Notes: a model not told the origin generated them from the sequence alone. A DNA stretch of 6,365 nucleotides from JAGXLP01 sp042218715 (GCA_042218715.1 JBDGQU010000116.1:1-6365); one strand, 5' to 3'. Numbered from the stretch's first letter, positions 1-6,310 are shown. Translations and numbers: made by a program.

Positions 1-153
1 GAGAAGGGCTCCGGGCCGAGAAAATTCCAGCGACGCGGCGCATATGTCTGACCGACCAGCACCCAGTTGAGTTTTGTTACATGGTTAAGGACAGTTATGG
101 TTAGTTGAAGTGTAGGATTATCTTCTTTAGTAGGTTATACGCCTTCTCGATAG

Positions 154-173
154 CCGGATCTTTCAAGATCCGG
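154..173. repeat. Perfect 9-bp inverted repeat
   Basis: CCGGATCTT is followed after two bases by AAGATCCGG, a near-continuous 20-base palindrome. As RNA it would form at least 7-8 bp with a small loop. No T-tract follows on either strand, so it is not a typical intrinsic terminator. Confidence 0.7.
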
Positions 174-269
174 TGTCGTGATTGGTTGAATTGTAATAAT
201 TTCTGCTTCGGTAGATTCCACGTAGTTCCTACCAAAGTAAATAATCAAACACTTCTACCCAGGTGTACA

Positions 270-289
270 CCGAGGCTAGAAAGCCTCGG
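270..289. repeat. Perfect 8-bp inverted repeat, AGAA loop
   Basis: CCGAGGCT and AGCCTCGG flank a four-base AGAA loop. This is a stable GC-rich hairpin in intergenic DNA. Its right arm also forms part of a 9-base complement to 148-156. No T-tract follows. Confidence 0.7.
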
Positions 290-374
290 CTATCGGGCTA
301 TTAACTAGTTTAAACTTTAACCTATGCCTTAAAGGTTGGTCGTAACGGATTCTTTCGATTACTTGAATAAGAAG

Positions 375-409
375 CCCTCACTGCTATTGTAAGACAATAG
401 CAGTGAGGG
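375..409. repeat. Perfect 16-bp hairpin, 3-base loop
   Basis: The arms 375-390 and 394-409 are exact reverse complements (CCCTCACTGCTATTGT and its complement) around the loop AAG. This is the strongest inverted repeat in the window. It lies about 190 bases past the mrfA stop. On the minus strand the hairpin is followed by a moderately pyrimidine-rich run (CTTCTTATTC), so it may act as a transcription end or RNA-stability element for mrfBA, but the T-tract is poor. It could also be a mobile-element or intergenic-repeat relic. Its arm supplies a spurious Shine-Dalgarno-like GAGGG before the ATG at 415. Confidence 0.85.
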
Positions 410-448
410 TTCCAATGGCCCGCGCGGGAGGTCGGTATCGGGATTATC

Positions 449-470
449 GGCCGGGCACGGAGACCCGGCC
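449..470. repeat. 7-bp GC-only hairpin
   Basis: GGCCGGG (449-455) pairs with CCCGGCC (464-470) across an eight-base loop. The palindrome CCCGCGCGGG lies just upstream at 419-428. Together they make a GC-rich island between AT-richer flanks. The loop-side GAGACC (461-466) can alternatively pair with GGTCTC near 509-514. Confidence 0.6.
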
Positions 471-599
471 TGCATTGTATTGGTTAAAGGGAGAAACAGT
501 ACCCGCCCGGTCTCGACATTCAGCTTCGGCTAAAAAGGATTTTCCTGAACGGTTTCTAAAACTAGTCTTTCCCAGTAAATCCTACACTATTCAAGTTAT

Positions 600-2819
600 C
601 TAATATCCGAATCGTTCACCCAGCTTCTCCAGAATATATATCGCGGCTTCCTTGTCAAGGGGGTCGTTATCGTTTCCGCACTTCGGGGAATAGATACACG
701 AAGGGCAGCCTTCCTCGCAGTCACAATCAACGATGAGTTCGTAGGTATTTTCGAGTAACTCGTCCAGCAGGTCGTAGATTTCCTCCGCGATCCCTATCCC
801 TCCCTCGTAAGCGTCGTAAATGAAGATCGTTCCCCCTTCTTCCAGCGGATCCCGTGAGGAGAACCCTCCTATATCCCACCTATCGCACATTGCGTAGAAC
901 GGGGTAAGAGAAATAATCGCGTGTTCTATCGCGTGAAGTCCACCTCGCGCGCCCATTCCTTTTTCCTCCACCCGGGCCAGTACTGGTTCCGGTACGCGAA
1001 ACCAACTACACTCCGTATCGAATTCCAGCGGGGGAAGATCCAGAGGATGCACGTCAAGCACTCGATCGTATTTCTTTTCCTTGTAGTGGGAATAGACTTC
1101 GGAAACAGATACGTTCCCAAACCAAACACCTATATCTCCCGCTTCTTTTTTCTCTAATCTATCGTTTACTTCGAGGCTTGATTCGGAAATGGCCTGGGTA
1201 AAATAGTCCACCTCTTTCCACCTAACCTCAGCAACTTTTTGATCCAGATCCAGCTTTTCTACGACGTAGGTTTTGCCCTGATGCAACAGGGTTGCGTTTT
1301 CGTGCGCCTCCCTATATGCCTGCGCCTCATCCATAGTCTCCAGAAGTTCCCCGTTGTGGAGTATTTTAACCGTGGTTTCGTCAATGTTGTCCAGCCTTAC
1401 CGATTCAGTCGGTCGGTAGGTTCCGGCGAATACGGCCCCGTTCGGAGTATCCTGGAGGACGTCGTTCTCCAGCAGGACTTCCATTTCGTCCGCGTACTTT
1501 TGTCCCAGGTATCCATCCTCTGTTATCGGTAACTCGGTGGCGGCGCAGGCAAGGTGCCCCATAGTAATGTTTGGATTATCCAGATCCACAATTGCCCGTT
1601 CGTGGTCCCTGTCGAAGAACTCCCTGGGATGTTTTAGAAAGAACTGGTCGAGCGGGTTCTCGAATCCAACGAGGACGACGAGTGAATCCTCTCTGCCTCG
1701 TCCCGCTCTACCCGCCTGCTGCCAGCTGGAAGTAATCGTCCCCGGATAACCGGAAATTATTACCGCGTCCAGTCCCCCGATATCCACGCCGAGTTCGAGC
1801 GCATTTGTGGCCGACACCCCCTTAATTTCCCCGGTTCGTAGCCCCCGTTCTATTTCCCGCCTTTCTTCCGGTCTATAACCCGCCCTGTAAGCCCTGACAG
1901 GTGCATCGGTTCGACTTGAACTCCACTCGGCAATCAACTCTGCTAGCCGGCGAGAAAGAGTAAAGCAGAGCGTCTGGAGGCCGTGATTAACGAAGTGAGT
2001 CATGAGCTTGCTCGTCTGGTTGTGGGGAGAGTTATCGGGATTGCTCAACGGGTTCCAGAATAGGAAATTCTTTCTCCCGCGAAAGGAAGAATCTTCAGAA
2101 ACCAGTGAAAACTGCCGACCGACCAGTTTTCTCGAGTGTTCCAGGGGGTTGGCGATCGTCGCCGAAGAAAGCACGAACTGAGGATCGGAATCGTAATGAC
2201 CGAAGATTCGCCTCATTCTCCGAACCAGCATCGCCACGTTGGAGCCGAATACGCCCCTGTAGCTGTGAACTTCGTCCATTACTACGTACTCGAGGTTACT
2301 GAAAAAGTCCCTCCACTTGTGGTGCCACTCGAGGTAGTGATGGAGACCGTAAGGGTTGGTTAGGATGATCCGCGACTTCTTCCTTATTCCTGGCCTGGCA
2401 CTCCGTGGCGTGTCCCCGTCGTAGACCCTGGGATTGACATTGAGGTCGAGCTCGTCCTCCATTTCTTTAATCGTTTCTAATTGATCCTGGGATAGTGCTT
2501 TCGTCGGATAGATATAGAGAGCTCTGCTGGTTAAATCGTTTAGCAAACGATCAAAAACGGGAATATTAAAAGCAAGTGTCTTTCCTGAAGCCGTCGGGGT
2601 CGTGATGATTACGTCCCTGCCCTCTTTGATAAGGTTTATTGCCCGGGACTGGTGAGAAAACAAATCCAGATCTTTTTTCTCCAGAAACTCCTTGATCCTT
2701 TCGTCGTAGTTAGCTTGACCGTATTCCGCTTTGCGTTCAGGTAGCAGTTCCAGGTGCTCTATCTGGCCTTCGTACCAATCTTGATCCTTCAGGCTTTCAA
2801 CAGTTCTACTTATTTCCAT
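600..2819 (-). CDS. mrfA: MrfA/YprA-type DNA repair helicase with MZB domain
   Basis: This is a 739-residue superfamily 2 DNA helicase of the YprA/MrfA family, which in B. subtilis partners the exonuclease MrfB in a UvrA-independent excision pathway for mitomycin C damage. Visible motifs in order: Walker A TPTASGKT (74-81), Ia PTKALSQDQ (105-113), DEVH (182-185), SAT (219-221), motif V with NALELGVDIGGLD (339-351) and motif VI QQAGRAGR (377-384). The C-terminal third is the MZB (DUF1998) region, ending in a cysteine cluster C699, C701, C705, C708, C714 with the family signature GCPSC-x3-PKCGN, expected to bind zinc. Length is normal and no catalytic residue is missing. The ATG overlaps the end of mrfB by 14 bases, indicating translational coupling; a GAGG about 10 bases upstream, inside mrfB, can serve as ribosome site. 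The protein is cytoplasmic, with no signal peptide or membrane segment. Family assignment is secure; a role in crosslink repair in this organism is inferred. Confidence 0.95.
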   Translation of the reverse strand: MEISRTVESLKDQDWYEGQIEHLELLPERKAEYGQANYDERIKEFLEKKDLDLFSHQSRAINLIKEGRDVIITTPTASGKTLAFNIPVFDRLLNDLTSRALYIYPTKALSQDQLETIKEMEDELDLNVNPRVYDGDTPRSARPGIRKKSRIILTNPYGLHHYLEWHHKWRDFFSNLEYVVMDEVHSYRGVFGSNVAMLVRRMRRIFGHYDSDPQFVLSSATIANPLEHSRKLVGRQFSLVSEDSSFRGRKNFLFWNPLSNPDNSPHNQTSKLMTHFVNHGLQTLCFTLSRRLAELIAEWSSSRTDAPVRAYRAGYRPEERREIERGLRTGEIKGVSATNALELGVDIGGLDAVIISGYPGTITSSWQQAGRAGRGREDSLVVLVGFENPLDQFFLKHPREFFDRDHERAIVDLDNPNITMGHLACAATELPITEDGYLGQKYADEMEVLLENDVLQDTPNGAVFAGTYRPTESVRLDNIDETTVKILHNGELLETMDEAQAYREAHENATLLHQGKTYVVEKLDLDQKVAEVRWKEVDYFTQAISESSLEVNDRLEKKEAGDIGVWFGNVSVSEVYSHYKEKKYDRVLDVHPLDLPPLEFDTECSWFRVPEPVLARVEEKGMGARGGLHAIEHAIISLTPFYAMCDRWDIGGFSSRDPLEEGGTIFIYDAYEGGIGIAEEIYDLLDELLENTYELIVDCDCEEGCPSCIYSPKCGNDNDPLDKEAAIYILEKLGERFGY

Positions 2820-3858
2820 GCAGTGTTTCCTCGACTAGTTCCCGGTACAAGTCCGTGAGGCTAAGCAAATCCTGACGGTTATGGGCAAGAATCGGCATTA
2901 GTGGTCCGGGGTTCTTCTTTTCCCTGTAGGCGCTATAGAAGTCCGGAACCATAGAACTCGGCACGTCTAGATCCCTTTCGACCCCGAGGATCGACCGCTC
3001 TATAGTGCCCAGCTTGCAGTTCCTGGTCCGGTGACCAAGTACTTTCCTCGTAAACAGGTACAGATCGAGATGCGGGTGAGAGAACTTTTTTCTTTGACCG
3101 TAATAAGCGAGTCGTCTTTCTATGTAGGGAATATCGAAGTTCTTGCCGTTATAGGTCAAGATTAACTCTCGTTCGTCCAGGTGTTCGGAAAAATTAATTA
3201 AAGTCGCCAGTTCCTGATCCAGATCCTCGGCAAGGAACTGATGCACCACTATCCCGGAGTCAACGGGGTGGGCCAATCCGAGCAAAAATACAGGCTGGTT
3301 CGACAGGCCCAGGGTCTCGATATCCACAATAGCGAATTGTTTCTTTTCAAACAGACCCGATAACCGTAAAAAAGAAGGGTGGGAGAGAGACTTCCATCTT
3401 CGTAAAAGATCGTAAGCGCCGGCGAGTTCATCCCGGAATAAGTTCTGGACGTCTTCCGCCTTTTCGCCCCACTTTTCGTGCTCCACCAGATCCTCTATCG
3501 TTTCGTAACCCTGTTCTTTAAGTTCTTTTTCCCTTACCGAACCGATACCGTAGACCAGCTTTAAATCAGATAGAATATCCGGGCGAGAGGAGTCGGGAGT
3601 CACTAAAGATTTGTCAACTAGTTCCCGGAGATGAAGTGTCTCCCCGTAATCGGTCGATATCCGCTCAAACTTCGTCTCTGACAGGAGATCATTTCCAGTA
3701 TACTCATTCAATAAATCTTCTTTTAATTGGGTGGCAGTTGAATACTTGCTTTCGTAAGGAGAGGATTTGCTTTTCCTATCGCTCCTCCCGGAAAGGTTGG
3801 CCTCGCTCGCTTTTCGGACATTCCCTATTTTTTTGGCAATTCTTTCCAGTTTCCCCAT
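2806..3858 (-). CDS. mrfB: MrfB/YprB-type DEDD exonuclease with N-terminal HhH
   Basis: This 350-residue metal-dependent 3'-5' exonuclease is the partner of MrfA. Residues 1-45 are Ser/Lys-rich and probably disordered. A helix-hairpin-helix-like segment (about 98-127, with YGIG and GYETIEDL) should contact DNA. The RNase H-like nuclease core (PF13482 type) spans about 172-345. Its acidic residues are in place: D179 and E181 in VDIETLG, D242 in NFD, D265 in HLDLY, and H326/D330 in the final HNRQD motif. B. subtilis YprB carries a C-terminal TPR region; this protein ends right after the nuclease core. The ATG at 3858 is preferred over two in-frame GTGs (3867, 3864) because GGTGGTGA lies five bases upstream. 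The gene starts an operon with mrfA, and its last codons overlap the mrfA start. Confidence 0.93.
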   Translation of the reverse strand: MGKLERIAKKIGNVRKASEANLSGRSDRKSKSSPYESKYSTATQLKEDLLNEYTGNDLLSETKFERISTDYGETLHLRELVDKSLVTPDSSRPDILSDLKLVYGIGSVREKELKEQGYETIEDLVEHEKWGEKAEDVQNLFRDELAGAYDLLRRWKSLSHPSFLRLSGLFEKKQFAIVDIETLGLSNQPVFLLGLAHPVDSGIVVHQFLAEDLDQELATLINFSEHLDERELILTYNGKNFDIPYIERRLAYYGQRKKFSHPHLDLYLFTRKVLGHRTRNCKLGTIERSILGVERDLDVPSSMVPDFYSAYREKKNPGPLMPILAHNRQDLLSLTDLYRELVEETLHGNK

Positions 3859-3860
3859 AT

Positions 3861-3868
3861 TCACCACC
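3861..3868 (-). promoter_or_regulatory. Ribosome binding site fixing the mrfB start
   Basis: Read on the minus strand, GGTGGTGA matches seven of eight bases of the GGAGGTGA complement of the 16S rRNA 3' end. The spacing from its GGTGG to the ATG at 3858 is five bases. It overlaps both alternative GTG codons, which argues that those GTGs are not the start. Confidence 0.6.
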
Positions 3869-3993
3869 CGGTTGAAACCCGCTTACGCCGCGAAGCGCCA
3901 AATACAGCTAGATCAGGTTTATTATTTCAGATACCTTTAAATGATAAGCCGGTCTCCTCTCCATGACAACGAAAATTGGCAATCGATAAAGCA

Positions 3994-4067
3994 TGCCGGT
4001 TTACCTGGGAACTGATCTAACCTTAAAAGATCGAACATAAGCAAGATCCCGGCAGCTGGGTAAACGG
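3994..4067 (-). repeat. Interlocked inverted repeats, possible leader RNA fold
   Basis: GTTTACC (3999-4005) pairs exactly with GGTAAAC (4059-4065). TGCCGG (3994-3999) pairs exactly with CCGGCA (4049-4054). GATCT (4014-4018) pairs with AGATC (4028-4032) inside. The first two helices interlock in A-B-A'-B' order and share one base, so they are either alternative structures or a pseudoknot. The segment lies upstream of mrfB on its coding strand. I tried to read it as a tRNA and failed, because no T-arm is adjacent to the putative acceptor stem. Confidence 0.4.
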
Positions 4068-4169
4068 AGCAGGAGTCGAATAAGTTGTGGATAATTAAGA
4101 AACAGGTTTTTGAGAGATTAATTCATTTTGAAAATTGTTTGCCGAAACATATAAACTAGGTAGTGAGTT

Positions 4170-5354
4170 CTACACCGAGACTTTATCCCAGTGAAGAAGA
4201 TGGGACACGATATAACCGATTAGCGCCACCGATACCGCGGCCGCAGCGGCGTAGAACGTGTTGGCTATTCCCATCAAGTCCTTTATAAAACCACCAAGCA
4301 ACGGACCTGCGATCAAACCCGGTCGCCAGGCAAGCATGCGAAACGAGAACGAGGTAGCGGGACCTGTATTTATCCCCTGATCCGCAAATATTCCCCAGCT
4401 AGCTGGGACCCTTATGGAGTCGCCAATGCCGATCAGTGCGGCCACCAGGAGAAGTCCCCAAAATGTCTTCTGGTACGGAAGAACGAACGCGGCAATCGTA
4501 AACAGTGATCCGCCACCGACTACCAGCGGTGCTCTCCCCACTATATCGGATAGCTTTCCGGCAGGACCCTGTCCCAGAGCGAACATGAGGTATCGAGCGG
4601 CAACTACAGCACCCAGTTGACCTTTGGAAAGACCTATCACCGCGTAAGCGTAAACAGGGATAAAAACGATAATTATCGCCTTGGCGAAAGCGAAGAAAAG
4701 TTCAAAACCTACCTGGATTCGGAACTGAACCCCCGATAAAAGTTCCGACAGATGTAAACCTCCCCCTGCTCTACCTTCCCGGCTTTCCACCGATTCCTTC
4801 GGAACCATAAATAATATCACGGCGAAGCTTAAAGCGTAGAGGGAGGCGAGAATCATGTATGGAACCCCAAACCCGAACCTGGCAACTAGAAAACCCCCTC
4901 CCAGCGCGCCGATTGTCTGTCCAGTAGCCCGAAGGGAGTTATAGGTCCCGAGATTTCTCCCCCGATTTGCTTCTTTACTCCTGATACTTATAAAAGATAG
5001 CCCTACCGCTGTAGTCAGCGCAATTGAGAACCCCTGAAGTAGTCGAGAACCAAACAGACTCCCGAATCCCCCGACCTTCCAAAATAACAGGTATGTAGGT
5101 ATGCCGATAACTAATCCAATGAGAAGTAATACCTTGCGATGCCCCAGGTCAGCGTATCGACCTATGGGGTAGAGAATTATTAGCTGAACCAATGAATACG
5201 CGACCCCAACAAGCCCAACCTGAACTCCGCTGAGGCTGAAGATATCTGAATAAATACCTATGAAGGTGGAAACCATCGCCACCCCGAGCCCGCTGGTAAA
5301 CCTAACTGTCGATAGGGAGATAAATTGCTTTTTGTCGATGGGAATCACTCTCAC
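4170..5354 (-). CDS. Major facilitator superfamily transporter
   Basis: This 394-residue inner-membrane carrier has the 12-helix MFS plan. Hydrophobic segments are spread through two halves, separated by a charged linker (about 186-205, with KESVESREGR). The loop 2-3 signature appears as GRYADLGHRK (65-74), and its second-half counterpart as GKLSDIVGR (266-274). Helix 5 carries a glycine-rich GALGGGF stretch, seen in antiporter-type drug-efflux members, so efflux is possible, but the substrate cannot be told from sequence. The start is uncertain: GTG at 5354, GTG at 5348 and TTG at 5363 are in frame, an in-frame stop lies at 5378, and none has a clear ribosome site. GTG 5354 sits about 25 bases after an AT-rich TATA-like element, which would suit a nearly leaderless message. 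The gene is divergent from the ABC ATPase gene and probably shares its control region. Confidence 0.9.
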   Translation of the reverse strand: MRVIPIDKKQFISLSTVRFTSGLGVAMVSTFIGIYSDIFSLSGVQVGLVGVAYSLVQLIILYPIGRYADLGHRKVLLLIGLVIGIPTYLLFWKVGGFGSLFGSRLLQGFSIALTTAVGLSFISIRSKEANRGRNLGTYNSLRATGQTIGALGGGFLVARFGFGVPYMILASLYALSFAVILFMVPKESVESREGRAGGGLHLSELLSGVQFRIQVGFELFFAFAKAIIIVFIPVYAYAVIGLSKGQLGAVVAARYLMFALGQGPAGKLSDIVGRAPLVVGGGSLFTIAAFVLPYQKTFWGLLLVAALIGIGDSIRVPASWGIFADQGINTGPATSFSFRMLAWRPGLIAGPLLGGFIKDLMGIANTFYAAAAAVSVALIGYIVSHLLHWDKVSV

Positions 5355-5355
5355 T

Positions 5356-5371
5356 AATTGCAAACAATTGC
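5356..5371. promoter_or_regulatory. Direct repeat AATTGC at 10-bp period, possible operator
   Basis: AATTGC occurs at 5356-5361 and again at 5366-5371, exactly one helical turn apart, just downstream of the TATA-like block and over the candidate MFS starts. The same segment contains the symmetric form GCAA-N4-TTGC. A regulator bound here would block transcription start. No regulator gene is visible in the window. Confidence 0.3.
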
Positions 5372-5374
5372 CGT

Positions 5375-5405
5375 ATTATATTATCATCTTTCCGTAAGTC
5401 CTCAA
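5375..5405 (-). promoter_or_regulatory. Promoter-like element for the MFS gene
   Basis: On the minus strand TATAAT (5380-5375) is preceded by TTGAGG (5405-5400), with a 19-base spacer that is longer than ideal for a bacterial sigma-70 promoter. The same AT-rich block (AATATAAT) can be read as an archaeal TATA box, which would put the transcript start near 5352-5355, almost on the GTG start. Both readings predict a very short or absent leader. Confidence 0.4.
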
Positions 5406-5443
5406 CCCCGGTCCGTGAGAATTGAGTTATTCAACAAGTCAGG

Positions 5444-5453
5444 GGTAATTACC
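5444..5453. promoter_or_regulatory. 10-bp palindrome before the ABC gene
   Basis: GGTAATTACC is a perfect palindrome about 43 bases upstream of the ABC ATPase start, followed closely by another GTAAT. It may be an operator for the + strand gene. No clear promoter boxes accompany it. Confidence 0.25.
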
Positions 5454-5485
5454 AGTAATGCTCCTGCGCTTACAGACCTTTGACG

Positions 5486-5490
5486 GGAGG
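5486..5490 (+). promoter_or_regulatory. Strong Shine-Dalgarno for the ABC gene
   Basis: GGAGG lies five bases before the ATG at 5496, within GGGAGGAGG. It is the strongest ribosome site in the window and fixes that start. Confidence 0.75.
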
Positions 5491-5495
5491 AGGTT

Positions 5496-6257
5496 ATGAA
5501 AAAGATCACCCTTTCCGGTGTAAGCAAATTTTTAGGAAACGAAAAGGTAATAAGGGACGTCGATCTCGAGGTAGAATCCGGGGAGTTCTTCGTAATAATC
5601 GGACCTACCGGCTGTGGAAAAACGACTTTTCTCAAACTGGTTGCCGGGTTATTGGATCCTGACGCAGGAGAGATATACTTCGACGAAGAAGCAGTAAATG
5701 ACCTCTCTCCCTCGGAACGAAAGGTAAGAATGATTTTCGAAGACCACGCCCTCTATCCTCATCTGAAAGTTCACTCCGACAAAGGCTATTCAAACCTGAA
5801 CTTTCCTTTGAAAATAATGAAACTGGGGCTGGAAAAAATCGGCCGGCGAGTAATGAAGATAATTGACCGGCTCGGTATATCCGAAAAGCTATTCGACCGA
5901 AAACCGGGAGAGCTTTCGGAAGGCCAAAAACAACAGGTGGCTCTCGGTCGTGCGCTGACGATCCCCCCGGATGTACTTTTATTTGACGAGCCGTTGAGAG
6001 ACATGGACCCCCAAACCCGAAATGAAGCAAGGTCGGAAATTCTAAAAGCCCACGAAGACTTCAACTCCACCTCAATTTACGTTACCCACGACCTTGCCGA
6101 GGGGTTTAGCCTCGGAGAGAGGGTGGCAATAATGAAGGAGGGGAAATTCGTGCAAAAGGGTAGCCCGGAAGAAATACTTTCCAGTCCAAAGAACTCTTTT
6201 GTAGAGTCTTTTATCGGCAGTTACCAGGAAGCTTACAGGGAAGCATTTGAGGCTTAA
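5496..6257 (+). CDS. ABC transporter ATP-binding protein, MalK/UgpC-like, short
   Basis: This 253-residue cytoplasmic ATPase subunit of an ABC importer most resembles the sugar-uptake (CUT1) ATPases. Features: a candidate A-loop aromatic F12, Walker A GPTGCGKT (36-43), Q-loop region FEDHALYPH (81-89), signature LSEGQ (140-144), Walker B LLFDEP (161-166) with catalytic E165, D-loop RDMD (168-171) and switch H198 in YVTHD. Three sites depart from the usual family residues: Glu82 for the Q-loop Gln, Glu142 for the second residue of SGG, and RDMD for SNLD. MalK-type proteins are usually about 350-370 residues with a C-terminal TOBE domain; this one ends after the nucleotide-binding domain with a short charged tail, and the downstream DNA holds no continuation. 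No permease or binding-protein gene lies in the window, so its partners must be elsewhere. It converges on the glycerate kinase gene, 53 bases away. The substrate is unknown. Confidence 0.92.
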   Translation: MKKITLSGVSKFLGNEKVIRDVDLEVESGEFFVIIGPTGCGKTTFLKLVAGLLDPDAGEIYFDEEAVNDLSPSERKVRMIFEDHALYPHLKVHSDKGYSNLNFPLKIMKLGLEKIGRRVMKIIDRLGISEKLFDRKPGELSEGQKQQVALGRALTIPPDVLLFDEPLRDMDPQTRNEARSEILKAHEDFNSTSIYVTHDLAEGFSLGERVAIMKEGKFVQKGSPEEILSSPKNSFVESFIGSYQEAYREAFEA

Positions 6258-6310
6258 TTAAATTAGCCTCTCCCCGCGAACCAGTTCGTAAAGCTCGAAA
6301 CCCGGGACCC

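Larger units (their letters stand above)
146..297 (+). ncRNA. Candidate structured RNA, unnamed
   Basis: This is an inferred fold, not a recognised RNA family. CGATAGCCG (148-156) is the exact reverse complement of CGGCTATCG (287-295) and could close a roughly 150-nt domain. Inside it lie a hairpin at 157-170 (6 bp), TTGGT/ACCAA (182-186 with 231-235) enclosing a hairpin with a C(UUCG)G loop at 202-215, and a hairpin at 273-286 (5 bp, AGAA loop). The outer helix competes for three base pairs with longer versions of the first and last hairpins (154-173 and 270-289), so two conformations are possible. The UUCG loop and G-U pairs favour the + strand. I see no promoter for it. It could equally be a decayed mobile element or a cluster of repeats. 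Confidence 0.25.
1..599. other. Hairpin-rich stretch with no defensible gene
   Basis: About 600 bases downstream of mrfA carry no convincing gene. At the left edge two + strand frames are open from the window start: one ends at a TGA at 49-51 (16 codons), another at a TAG at 102-104 (33 codons). A minus-strand frame is also open from about position 135 to the edge. Any could be the end of a neighbouring gene, but none has a recognisable motif. Beyond that, the stretch holds hairpins at 154-173, 202-215, 270-289, 319-337, 375-409, 419-428, 449-470 and 519-533. A weak minus-strand AGGA/TCCT hairpin followed by four T (546 down to 532) could end mrfA transcription. Open frames at 105-308 (TTG start) and 403-603 have compositions dictated by the hairpins and look spurious. 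Confidence 0.6.
3859..4169. other. 311-base spacer between MFS gene and mrfBA
   Basis: No open frame of note. Near the MFS stop, on the minus strand, TGTTT-CGGC-AAACA (4149 to 4136) followed by ATTTTC is a weak terminator candidate. The middle (3994-4067) holds nested inverted repeats, listed separately. AAGATC occurs twice (4027-4032 and 4043-4048). Ahead of mrfB, AT-rich elements on the minus strand (TTTAAA near 3938, AATAATAAA near 3922) may belong to its promoter, but none is a clear match. CGCTT/AAGCG (3880-3897) could form a small hairpin in the mrfB leader. Separate transcription of mrfBA from the MFS gene is plausible but not proven. Confidence 0.6.

Noticed and set aside
1..104. Open frames running off the left edge: + strand ending at 51, + strand ending at 104, and a minus-strand frame from about 135
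   Set aside because: Three frames are open over the same short stretch, none has a recognisable motif or clear ribosome site, and they exclude each other. One may be a real gene end, but I cannot choose.
105..308. 67-codon + strand frame with TTG start
   Set aside because: It is Cys/Arg/Phe-rich with no motif, has no ribosome site, and runs straight through two perfect hairpins whose pairing explains the sequence better.
403..603. + strand frame with an ATG at 415 preceded by GAGGG
   Set aside because: The Shine-Dalgarno-like bases are the arm of the 16-bp hairpin, the product is Arg-rich without motif, and the frame runs into the mrfA stop on the other strand.
926..1129. Secondary open frames within mrfA, mrfB, MFS and ABC genes on either strand
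   Set aside because: They overlap well-supported genes in other frames, lack motifs and ribosome sites, and read as shadows of the real coding sequence.
3938..4015. C/D box-like motifs (ATGATAA near 3940 and CTGA near 4012) suggesting an archaeal guide RNA
   Set aside because: The C box is imperfect, the internal C'/D' pair is not convincing and the spacing is off. The motifs are too short to trust.
3996..4067. A tRNA of about 72 bases using GTTTACC/GGTAAAC as acceptor stem
   Set aside because: There is no TTC-containing T-arm next to the acceptor on either strand and no proper anticodon arm.
4086..4094. Perfect DnaA box (TTATCCACA on the minus strand)
   Set aside because: It is a single copy with no further boxes nearby. 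One such 9-mer in a window this size is not very unlikely by chance, so it is no evidence for an origin.
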